A stretch of DNA of 64,000 nt from Nocardia lijiangensis NBRC 108240. GTDB taxonomy: Bacteria; Actinomycetota; Actinomycetes; Mycobacteriales; Mycobacteriaceae. Positions within the stretch are counted from its first letter, which is position 1. Every line of letters starts with the position of its first letter. Below are positions 17,701 through 29,336 of this stretch, piece after piece. A program made the translations under genes and the position numbers. Under the pieces are notes generated by a model. It was not told the DNA's origin. It ran no database searches and saw nothing but the letters and a program-made list of their open reading frames with translations. Location of the stretch: positions 124,001-188,000 of the forward strand of contig NZ_BDBP01000004.1 in assembly GCF_001613045.1 (NCBI RefSeq), in the 5' to 3' direction.

Positions 17701-19340
17701 CCGTCGCCGAACTCACCGGCGGCGCTGAGCCCGGCATCGACGACCATTTGGTCGAGCTGGGTCTGGACAGCATCGTCGCGATCTCGCTGGTGAACGCCTT
17801 GCGCCGCAAGGGCATCGCGACGAGCCCGCGCGCGGTGCTCACCGCGGGGTCGATCCGCGAACTCGCGGCGGCCATCGACGCGGGCGCGGGCGCCGAGCAG
17901 ACCGGCGCCGTCGCAGAGTACGGCTCCGTCGGCCAGGTGCCGATCCTGTCCTGGATGCACGAGCACGGCAACTACCGCAGGCTGGCGCTGAACACCCTGC
18001 TGGAGCTGCCCGCCGATATCGACGGCCCGCGCCTGGAAGCGGTGCTCCAATCCCTGCTCGACGGCCACGACATGCTGCGCGCCCGATTCGTCGAGACCGC
18101 AGCCGGATACGACGTCGTCACCCGCGAGCCGGGTGTGGTGCGCGCCGCGGACATCCTGACCAGAATCGAAGCGGGCCCGAACTTCCCGACGGAACTCGGC
18201 ACGCAGGCCCAAGCCGTCGCCGACGAGATCGACCCGCTCACCGGCGATCTGGTGCGCGCGGTGTGGTTCACCCGCGCCGACGCGCCGGACCTGCTGCTGA
18301 TCGATATCCATCACCTCGCGGTGGACCCGGTCTCCTGGCACATCGTGTGCGCGGACCTGTCCGCGGCCTGGGACCAGCTGTCGGCGGGCACGCCGGTGGC
18401 CGAGCTCGCGCCACCGGTCGAGTACACCGCGTACCGCACCTGGGCCGAGCGGACCCGGGCCCGCGCGGGCAGCGCCGAGGTCGCCGCACAGCGCGACTAC
18501 TGGGTCGCGCAGACGACCGCGCCGGACCCGGTGCTCGCCGCCCGGCGGCCGGACCCGAGCACCGATACTTGGTCCTCCTACCGGGTGCAGCCGCTGTTCA
18601 CCGCGCCGGAGACGACCGCCGCGGTGCTCGACGCCCTCAGCGGCGAGTTCGGCGTGCGCGAATTCCTGCTCGCGGCGCTGGCCGCGACCCTGACCACCTG
18701 GCGCCGCGAACGCGGCCAGGACGCCAGTGGCGGCGCGTACCTCGCGATGGAGGGCCACGGCCGCGAGGACGAGGTGCTTGGCGACGGCATCGACACCGCG
18801 CAGACGGTCGGCTGGTTCACCAGCGTCTTCCCCGCGCGCTTCGGCGCGGGCGCGGACGCGGTGGATGTGGCTGCCGCGGAACAGGATCCGGCCGTGGCAC
18901 GGGCGCTGCTCGATTCCGTCGTTGCGACGCTGGCCGCGGTGCCGAACAACGGTGTCGACTACGGCGTCCTGCGCTACCTGGAGGCCGACGCCGAACTCGC
19001 CGCGGCTCCCGAGCCGCAGGTGCTGTTCGACTACCTCGGCCGGATGGACCTCGCCGTCGCGCGCAAGCCGTGGTCGCCGGTCCACGAGGTGGAACTGTTC
19101 ACCCAGTTGCCGACCGCACCCGAACCCGATTTCCCACTCCGGTACGCCATGGACGTCATCGCGGGCGTGCAGCCCACCGACGCCGGGCCGCAGCTGGTCA
19201 CCCTGCTGCGGTGGAGCGATGCCCTGTTCTCCGCCGCCGACGTGGCACGGCTCGCCGAGATCTGGCACGCCGCCGTCGCGGCGCTGGCGCACGCGATCGC
19301 GCCCGTCGCCGTCGGCGGACCGCCCGCGACGTCCGCGTGA
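14757..19340 (+). CDS. nbtD: NRPS C-A-PCP-E (NbtD, MbtF-like)
   Basis: 1,527-aa NRPS. The condensation domain spans ~20-440 (HHILMDG, His147-His148). The adenylation domain spans ~470-960 (TSGSTGEPKG ~613-622, NCYGPTETT). The PCP has Ser1005 in LGLDSIV. An epimerisation-type condensation domain spans ~1060-1500 (HHLAVDPVSW at 1185, EGHGRE, TVGWFTSVFP, NNGVDYGVLRYL). No C-terminal thioesterase follows. By analogy with MbtF it should load the second N6-hydroxylysine, which becomes the seven-membered cyclic hydroxamate, the terminal domain perhaps serving in cyclisation or release. Specificity-pocket residues read tentatively by eye as D-A-Q-D-L-L-C-V-E. GAGGAG precedes the ATG by 9 nt. Confidence 0.9.
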   Translation: MSETTQAPERKAAPPQIEDVLALSPLQEGLFSLAKLAGDGDLYNMQFVIEVGGPVDVALLRRSVEAILRRHANLRAAFWDRDVPKPVQIVPTAVELPWFERAADERELEAIVASEARHSFDLSRGPALRVAMVALPDGSHRMIVTAHHILMDGWSLGVFFRELFAVYEAGGSVAALPAPRPYRDYIGWLAARDNEATLRGWADYLADADPLILADRSDAAVNTIVPTIHKVVLDGADTDRVQRWARANGLTMNTVVQFAWAIVLGRLTDRSDVVFGTTVSGRPDELAGVETMIGLFINTIPVRIRLDELDAAGGVASGCAQLQRASATMRDNGYLSLSAIQRATGRGALFDTLFVYENAPVADVLQAITTADGTTFRPTASESLTHYPLAVVSYLLNGELAVVVEAVESVLGEISPADLGARLVEVLRQLPDIGDAGQDSLDVLLPGERPQPPAAPAADVLGVTVPELFARQVAATPDALALSTENERYTYRELSDAALRLAGGLAARGIGAEDVVALAMPRSAESIVAILGVLAAGAAYVPVDITLPAARIESIVRQSNPRLILVDGAGVPALAEIESLPPVEAFGAVVTDSAALTAPVAGHPEQRAYLIFTSGSTGEPKGVMGTHAALASYFADHRDRVYRPATARLGRPLRIAHAWSLSFDASWQPMIGLLDGQSNHLFDAEEMRDAHRLVDGIGRHDIDMIDTTPSMFAQLAAAGLVHEGGADLAVLALGGEAIGVPLWKQLCALPDTAVHNCYGPTETTVEAVVASVSDPKATPTIGSPTTGMTGYVFDSRLRPAPHGVLGELYLSGSQLARGYAGKPGITAERFVADPFRPGHRMYRTGDLVRRLPSGDLAYLGRADDQVKIRGYRIEIGDIEAALHALPGVREAAVLVLRRPSGPVLVGFAVGAELESARLRAELTDRLPGYMVPHRILAVGGLPVTSNGKLDARQLEALANAALDSAAASTAPTSDTERALCATVAELTGGAEPGIDDHLVELGLDSIVAISLVNALRRKGIATSPRAVLTAGSIRELAAAIDAGAGAEQTGAVAEYGSVGQVPILSWMHEHGNYRRLALNTLLELPADIDGPRLEAVLQSLLDGHDMLRARFVETAAGYDVVTREPGVVRAADILTRIEAGPNFPTELGTQAQAVADEIDPLTGDLVRAVWFTRADAPDLLLIDIHHLAVDPVSWHIVCADLSAAWDQLSAGTPVAELAPPVEYTAYRTWAERTRARAGSAEVAAQRDYWVAQTTAPDPVLAARRPDPSTDTWSSYRVQPLFTAPETTAAVLDALSGEFGVREFLLAALAATLTTWRRERGQDASGGAYLAMEGHGREDEVLGDGIDTAQTVGWFTSVFPARFGAGADAVDVAAAEQDPAVARALLDSVVATLAAVPNNGVDYGVLRYLEADAELAAAPEPQVLFDYLGRMDLAVARKPWSPVHEVELFTQLPTAPEPDFPLRYAMDVIAGVQPTDAGPQLVTLLRWSDALFSAADVARLAEIWHAAVAALAHAIAPVAVGGPPATSA

Positions 19341-19381
19341 ACCCGGAACCCCAAGCCCGTCAGCTGAATCGAAGGACCACC

Positions 19382-24433
<5,052 letters not shown>

Positions 24434-24439
24434 TGCGGA

Positions 24440-24470
24440 CCGGTCGGCCGGTCTCCGATCGGCCGACCGG
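24440..24470 (+). terminator. Terminator hairpin after nbt operon
   Basis: Inverted repeat ccggtcggcc (24440-24449) and ggccgaccgg (24461-24470) with an 11-nt loop, 6 bp after the nbtE stop. It is GC-rich with no T run, as usual for such genomes. The remaining ~145 bp to the next gene show no clear signal. Confidence 0.6.
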
Positions 24471-24617
24471 GGTGTCTGGCGCGGCGCTGGAAACGACCGA
24501 TAGCGTCGGGAGCAATGAATTCCGCCCTGAACATTGTCTCGAATCGCACGCCAGGACCGGCCGACCGCGCCGGGTTCGCGCCGTGGTGACGGCGCGAACT
24601 GTGGCGGGGTGTCCGGC

Positions 24618-25688
24618 GTGAGCGGCGCTGCGCCGATGTGGCTGATGGTGCCGGTGTTCGTCCTGCAAGCCTTGGTCACCCTCGGCCGGTGGCTGCTGGT
24701 GAACGACACGCACGCCGACGAACTCATCAACCGGGCGTTGAGTTTCAGCGCGGTGTGCGTGTTCTCGGCGCTCTGGGATACCGATCTCGGTGCCGACGGC
24801 TATCCGAGCAAGGTCTTTCTCGTCTGCGGTGCGCTGGCGCTGGCCAGCGTGTACGGATTGGCCGAGTTGTTCGACGGCGCCGACTCCGCGGCGGTCCGCC
24901 GCAGGCAGTGGGCGTACGACTTGCTCGCGGTGAGCGGTGCGGTGTCACTGTTGCTCGGTGACGGTCTTGCCGCACCCGCGACGTGGTGGCGGACCACTCT
25001 CTGGGTCGCGATCTTCCAACTGCCGATGGCCGCGGCCGGGGTGCGCACCGTGCGCGCGTGTCTGCGCGAAATGCCGCGCACCCGTTCGCGGCTGGAGCGA
25101 ATCGCCTACTCGGCGCTGCTGGTGACCGCCGCCTACTGGTGCGGCGCAGCCTTTTTCGCCGCGGCGACGTCGGTATTCGACGGCGTCACCTACCCGACCC
25201 GGTGGACCGTGACCTCGTGCCTTGTCTACCTGTTCGTCACCACGCTCACGGCCATTCCGATGGTCCGAGCCTTCGGTGCGCGCAGTGGACTGGACCGCAC
25301 CGGGCGGGAACTACGTACTTTGCACCCGCTCTGGCGGGACCTCACGGCCGCCGTTCCGGAAGTCGTGCTGCATCCCGCGGCCGGACGGATCACCGAACCG
25401 GACTCGCGCCTCTACCGCATGGTCGTCGAGACCAGGGACGCGCTACAGCACCTGCGGATGTACATGCCGCGGGATGACTCCGGCGAGCTCGGTATCGCGG
25501 CCTACGCGCGCCGGATCGCGCAAGCCGTCGACGCCAAGGCGGCCGGCGCCGCACCGTCGGCGGAACGGGCGGCGCGGGAGAATCCGTACGCGGGCCAGGA
25601 TTTGGACGCCGAACTCGGGCACCTGCTCGAGCTGGCCAGAGCCTGGCCGGGCGCGGTCAGCGAGCCCGTGCGGGCGAACCGACGATAA
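24618..25688 (+). CDS. MAB_1171c-type membrane protein, copy 1
   Basis: 356-aa integral membrane protein with about seven hydrophobic spans over residues ~8-235 and a cytosolic C-terminal region. Family hallmarks in the tail are HPLWRDLTAAVPEVVL, RLYRMVVETRDALQHLRMY, YARRIA and LLELARAWP. The GTG at 24618 is chosen because it puts the first conserved GRW 22 residues from the start, as in the two paralogues in this window. Members are annotated as putative transporters, but no activity is established to my knowledge. The 3' end overlaps the convergent oxidase gene by 32 bp. It follows the siderophore operon terminator. A link to siderophore traffic is only positional. Confidence 0.8.
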   Translation: MSGAAPMWLMVPVFVLQALVTLGRWLLVNDTHADELINRALSFSAVCVFSALWDTDLGADGYPSKVFLVCGALALASVYGLAELFDGADSAAVRRRQWAYDLLAVSGAVSLLLGDGLAAPATWWRTTLWVAIFQLPMAAAGVRTVRACLREMPRTRSRLERIAYSALLVTAAYWCGAAFFAAATSVFDGVTYPTRWTVTSCLVYLFVTTLTAIPMVRAFGARSGLDRTGRELRTLHPLWRDLTAAVPEVVLHPAAGRITEPDSRLYRMVVETRDALQHLRMYMPRDDSGELGIAAYARRIAQAVDAKAAGAAPSAERAARENPYAGQDLDAELGHLLELARAWPGAVSEPVRANRR

Positions 25689-27039
25689 CGCTGCCGACGT
25701 TGCACTCTTCGAGCTCGTTCACGCCCGCGGCGGACACGAACGCGGCGGTGTCGCTGAAGCCCTGCGCGCAGGCGCCGAGACCCATCGCGGTGGCCGCGAG
25801 GTAGACCGTCTGCATGAGCACGCCGACGTGCTTGAGGATGCTCGCGTAGGCGACCTGCTCGTAGGTCCACATGACCCGCCCGGAGCGCGCGGCCATCGCC
25901 AGCACCAGCTGCGGTTCGCCGCCGTCGACCAGGGTGGCCGAGGTGGAGCGGATCAGCTTCTGCACGGCGGGCGAGTCGACCGGGGCGACGGGCCGCAGCA
26001 CGTGGTCGAACGAATCATAGTGGTACATCCCGGGTTCCAGGCCCGCGACGTTACGCACGATCGGGTACAGCTCCAGCTCGTACACGCTGCCGCCGGACGG
26101 ATACGGGCGCGAGGTGAGCTCCTCGCCCTCGGTGACCTGCCGGACCGAACGGGTGCGGGCGGTGCGGTAGAGCAGCTCGGCGAGCTGGTCGATCGTCATC
26201 GGCGCGGCGTCGTCGAAATCGCGGCAGGAGACCCGGTCTTCGAGCACGTCGGTGAGGCTGGGGTCGGCGACGCGCAGCTTGTCCAGGTCGGGCTTCGCCA
26301 GCGGGACCGGGGTGCCCGGGTAGTTCGGCTTGCGCGCGGGCGGCTGCGGGAAGGACGGCTTACCCCACTTGGTCGGGCCGAAGTGCTCCCAGGTGATGGT
26401 GCGCGGGCCGAGCGTGCTGCGGCGGTGGAACCACAGGTCCGGCGCGCTCCAGCTGCGGGTGGTGAACTCGCGCTCCTCGGCCGCCGGATCGGCGACCAGG
26501 AAACCGCACCAGTGCAGGTCGGCGGCGAGCTGGGACTTGATCGCGATGGGCAGCGTGGAATCGGCCGCGCCCGGTCCGTCCAGCAGCGCGAGCAGGCGCG
26601 GGTCGTGGATGCGCAGATCGCACCAGGCCAGCGGATGCTCCAGCACGAAACCCTCCGAGTCACGGTGCAGCACCGCGAATTTCGACAGGGTCGCCGACCA
26701 CGGCAGCGCGCTCGTCGGCCGGGCGGGCGGGTTGGTGAAGGGCCGGATGGTGTAGAGATCGCGGCCGCCGTCGCGCACGGTGACCGACAGCCAGCCGCCG
26801 TCGGTCAGCTGCTCCACCAGCTCGCCGACCTCGACGCCGCCGCCAGGGCCCGCCATCTCACCGAGCGTGGACGGGCCCTGGTTCAGCGTCTTCAGCGCCT
26901 GCACCTGGGCCGCGCCCAGGCCGGTGAGCTTCTGGTTGTTCGGCGGATTCAGCAGGACCGCGCCCGTGGGCACGGTGACGCAGGTGACGCCGTCGCGCAG
27001 GGCGAACCGGGTCTGGTCGGGATACGTGACGGCGGACAC
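25657..27039 (-). CDS. SagB/McbC-type FMN azoline oxidase
   Basis: 460-aa nitroreductase-fold dehydrogenase of the SagB/ThcOx family, which oxidises thiazolines or oxazolines to aromatic azoles using FMN. The N-terminal ~230 residues are helical or winged-helix-like, as in cyanobactin oxidases. The catalytic half starts near SCRDFDDAAPM and contains RPYPSGGSVYELELYPI, LVLAMAARSGRVMWTYEQ and GLGACAQGF. GTG at 27039 has GGAG 7 nt upstream. TTG at 27045 is the alternative. The gene lies 34 nt downstream of the siderophore-binding protein on the same strand, so iron control is likely shared. Nocobactin has an oxazole where mycobactin keeps an oxazoline, which this enzyme would explain. No RiPP precursor or YcaO gene is present. 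Confidence 0.83.
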   Translation of the reverse strand: MSAVTYPDQTRFALRDGVTCVTVPTGAVLLNPPNNQKLTGLGAAQVQALKTLNQGPSTLGEMAGPGGGVEVGELVEQLTDGGWLSVTVRDGGRDLYTIRPFTNPPARPTSALPWSATLSKFAVLHRDSEGFVLEHPLAWCDLRIHDPRLLALLDGPGAADSTLPIAIKSQLAADLHWCGFLVADPAAEEREFTTRSWSAPDLWFHRRSTLGPRTITWEHFGPTKWGKPSFPQPPARKPNYPGTPVPLAKPDLDKLRVADPSLTDVLEDRVSCRDFDDAAPMTIDQLAELLYRTARTRSVRQVTEGEELTSRPYPSGGSVYELELYPIVRNVAGLEPGMYHYDSFDHVLRPVAPVDSPAVQKLIRSTSATLVDGGEPQLVLAMAARSGRVMWTYEQVAYASILKHVGVLMQTVYLAATAMGLGACAQGFSDTAAFVSAAGVNELEECNVGSVIVGSPARAR

Positions 27040-27073
27040 CGGCAAACTCCTCTTGCTTCTTACGTTTTCGCTT

Positions 27074-28054
27074 TTACTTCGCGGCGTTGGCCAGCGCGGG
27101 CGACAGCTTGTCCAGGATGAACGGGATGGACAGCACGGTCGGCTGGTTGACCGCGGTGATCTCCTGCGTGGTGAGGAAGACGACCGCGTCCTTCTTCACT
27201 GCGGGCAGGTCGGCGTAGCCGGGCAGCTGGCGCCACTTCTCGTCCATGCCCGCCGAGTAACCCGCGAGCAGCAGGTCGGAGGTCAGCTCGTTGATGCGCT
27301 CCGGGGACAGCGCGACGCGGCCCTGGTTGGCGGGCAGGTCAGCGAGGTTCTTCGGGATGCCGAGACCGATTTGCGCAAAAACCTTGGCAGAGCCGTCGTT
27401 CGGGTCGTTGAGCACCATCAGCTGGGTCATACTGGCCAGCCAGGTGCTGGCGAAGGTCTTGCCCTTCAGGCCGGGATTGGCCGTGGTGATGCCCGCGATC
27501 TTGTCGTTCACGCCCGCGATCAGCTCGGTCGCCTCGTCCTGCTTGTGGAACACCTTGCCGAGCGTGGTCACCAGGTCCTGCCAGGGCGTGATGATCTCCT
27601 TGCTCAGGCCGGGCAGGGTCGGCGCGACCTTCGAGAACTCGTCGTAGTTCTTCTGATCGGCGATGAAGGAGTCGGCCAGGATCAGGTCCGGTTCCAGCGC
27701 GGCGACCTGTTCGGCGAGGTTGCCGGTGGTGCTCAGCGGCTTCGCGGACCCATCGATCTTGGTCTGCCAGGGCGGCGCGCCCTTGCCGAGCACCGCGACG
27801 TTGTCGATGTAGGCGGCGGGCGTCACCCCGAGCGCGAGGCTGGTGTCGAGCCACTGGTTGCCCAGCACGACGACCTTCTTCGGGATCCCGGTGATGGTGG
27901 TCTCGCCCCTGACGTGGCTGACGGTGATCGACTCGCCGTCACCGCTCGCCTCGTCACTCGACGATCCACACGCGGTGACGCCGAGGGCCATGACGCCGGC
28001 CAGCACGGCCACCGCCGCCCGCGCCCAACCGCGGGACGCCCGAACAGACCTCAT
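27074..28054 (-). CDS. Fe(III)-siderophore ABC substrate-binding lipoprotein
   Basis: 326-aa class III (FepB/FhuD/BtuF-like) periplasmic-type binding protein, anchored as a lipoprotein outside the membrane. The signal peptide ends in the lipobox GVTAC with Cys29. Family features are the KKVVVLGNQWLDTSLALGV start of the first lobe, LEPDLILAD in the hinge region and the second-lobe WRQLPGYADLPAVKK. The ATG at 28054 is chosen because AAGGAGGG lies 8 nt upstream. The earlier in-frame ATG at 28072 contains that Shine-Dalgarno inside its coding sequence. An iron box is at 28116-28134. No matching permease or ATPase lies next to it, so it may feed the IrtAB-like pair or a system elsewhere. Confidence 0.9.
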   Translation of the reverse strand: MRSVRASRGWARAAVAVLAGVMALGVTACGSSSDEASGDGESITVSHVRGETTITGIPKKVVVLGNQWLDTSLALGVTPAAYIDNVAVLGKGAPPWQTKIDGSAKPLSTTGNLAEQVAALEPDLILADSFIADQKNYDEFSKVAPTLPGLSKEIITPWQDLVTTLGKVFHKQDEATELIAGVNDKIAGITTANPGLKGKTFASTWLASMTQLMVLNDPNDGSAKVFAQIGLGIPKNLADLPANQGRVALSPERINELTSDLLLAGYSAGMDEKWRQLPGYADLPAVKKDAVVFLTTQEITAVNQPTVLSIPFILDKLSPALANAAK

Positions 28055-28115
28055 CGTTGAACCCTCCTTCATCGAGGAGCTTCCTCGACCGGCCCTTCCG
28101 AGCCATCAGATTAAG

Positions 28116-28134
28116 TCAGCCAAGCCTAACCTAT
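28116..28134 (-). promoter_or_regulatory. IdeR-type iron box for binding protein-oxidase operon
   Basis: Read on the minus strand, ataggttaggcttggctga matches the iron-box consensus at about 14 of 19, with a perfect left half. It lies 62 bp upstream of the binding-protein start and 52 bp before the divergent MAB_1171c-type gene, so both directions could be iron-controlled. Confidence 0.75.
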
Positions 28135-28185
28135 CCATATCCCACGGCACGGCGGGTATCGGGGCGGGCCGATAGGGTGCCGGGC

Positions 28186-29262
28186 GTGAGTACTTTGCCG
28201 CTCGCGGTCGTGGTGGCGGTGGCCGTGTTCCTCGCCGCGATCGTCGTGGGGCGTTGGTTCCTGGTGAACGAGTTGCTGATCGATCGGCTGATCAATGCGG
28301 CGCTGAGCTGGGATCTGGCGGCGATCGTGGCCTACGAGATCGCAAGCGTGCTCGGCATGCGCGATCTCGCGGAGCAGTTGTTCCTCGGGCTCGGTGCGCT
28401 GTCGCTGGCCTACGGGTACGGGTTCGCCAGGCTGCTCGACGGTATGGACTCCGTGACGCTGCGATCCCGGCAGCGGCGATACAACAGGGTCGGCGCGGTG
28501 ACGGGAGCGGTCATCCTGTCGGGCCCGGCGCTGTCCGATCTGCTCGGCAGCCCCGCCGACCAGAACAGGGTGATCTGGACGGTGGGCAGTCTCGTCATCG
28601 CGAGCTGCGGAGCGCTGATCGCCAGAGCGTGCGTACGGGAACTCCGCACACCCGACCCGACTACCGGGGAGCGTTGGGCGTATTCCGCTCTCCTCGTCTT
28701 CGGGCTGTACTGCTGCTTCGCATCGGGCGTCGGAGCGTTCCGCATCTTCGCGGGGATGCCGTCCGCCGAGCCCGGTTTGCCCTGGGCCGTTGCCACTTTC
28801 GTGATGCTCGTGCTCGTGGCGGCGTTGATCGCGATCCCGCTGTTCAGCGCCGTGCTGGTGCGCAGCGGGTTCGACCGGAAGGGCCGCGCGTGCAGGCAGT
28901 TACGGCCGCTGTGGCGCGATCTCACCGCCGCCGTTCCGGAAATCGTTCTGCTGCAGGATGATTCGCACCGCGACGAACCGAGGTCACGACTGTATCGGAT
29001 GACGGTCGAGATCCAGGACGCGTTGATGCACCTGCGACCATACGAACCGGAGCTTTCGGTCGAGCCGGGTATGGAGGACTACGCCAGGCGAATCGCGTAC
29101 GCCGCACGAGCGAAGGCCTCCGGCGAACCGCCACGCCCACGCGGCGCCATACCCGCGGGCGCCGGACAAGCACTCGGGGACGACGACCGCGCCGCGGGTC
29201 TGCGTGATCTGCTCCGGCTCGCCAAGGCGTGGCCGAAGGAGGGCGCCGGGGTCAGGGACTGA
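28186..29262 (+). CDS. MAB_1171c-type membrane protein, copy 2
   Basis: 358-aa paralogue of copies at 24618-25688 and 36465-37643. Multiple hydrophobic spans over ~4-230 start with GRWFLVNELLIDRLINAAL. The tail carries RPLWRDLTAAVPEIVL, RLYRMTVEIQDALMHLRPY, YARRIAYAARAKASG and LLRLAKAWP. GTG at 28186 gives an N terminus aligned with the other two copies. It is divergent from the siderophore-binding lipoprotein across a 131-bp gap that contains the iron box. Function is unknown. The repeated pairing with siderophore genes is the only clue. Confidence 0.8.
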   Translation: MSTLPLAVVVAVAVFLAAIVVGRWFLVNELLIDRLINAALSWDLAAIVAYEIASVLGMRDLAEQLFLGLGALSLAYGYGFARLLDGMDSVTLRSRQRRYNRVGAVTGAVILSGPALSDLLGSPADQNRVIWTVGSLVIASCGALIARACVRELRTPDPTTGERWAYSALLVFGLYCCFASGVGAFRIFAGMPSAEPGLPWAVATFVMLVLVAALIAIPLFSAVLVRSGFDRKGRACRQLRPLWRDLTAAVPEIVLLQDDSHRDEPRSRLYRMTVEIQDALMHLRPYEPELSVEPGMEDYARRIAYAARAKASGEPPRPRGAIPAGAGQALGDDDRAAGLRDLLRLAKAWPKEGAGVRD

Positions 29263-29297
29263 CGGGTGCCTGCGTCGACGGCTTGCTCGCACAGCAA

Positions 29298-29324
29298 TCC
29301 GGCCGAAGGTGACCTTCGGCCGGA
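29298..29324. terminator. Bidirectional terminator between convergent genes
   Basis: A perfect 13-bp inverted repeat (tccggccgaaggt, complement accttcggccgga) separated by one base lies between convergent stops at 29262 and 29337. In practice it forms a 10-bp stem with a 7-nt loop and can serve both strands. Confidence 0.75.
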
Positions 29325-29336
29325 TGCCCGTGTGTC

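Noticed and set aside
14646..19292. Very long minus-strand open frame (~1,548 codons) opposite nbtD
   Set aside because: It is an artefact of high GC at third positions of the NRPS gene. The translation is Arg/Gly/His-rich with no domain, while the plus strand has complete NRPS motifs.
18263..19381. N-terminal extension of nbtE by 373 codons
   Set aside because: It overlaps nbtD in another frame, is Arg/Gly-rich without homology, and ATG 19382 has a good Shine-Dalgarno and an MbtE-like start.
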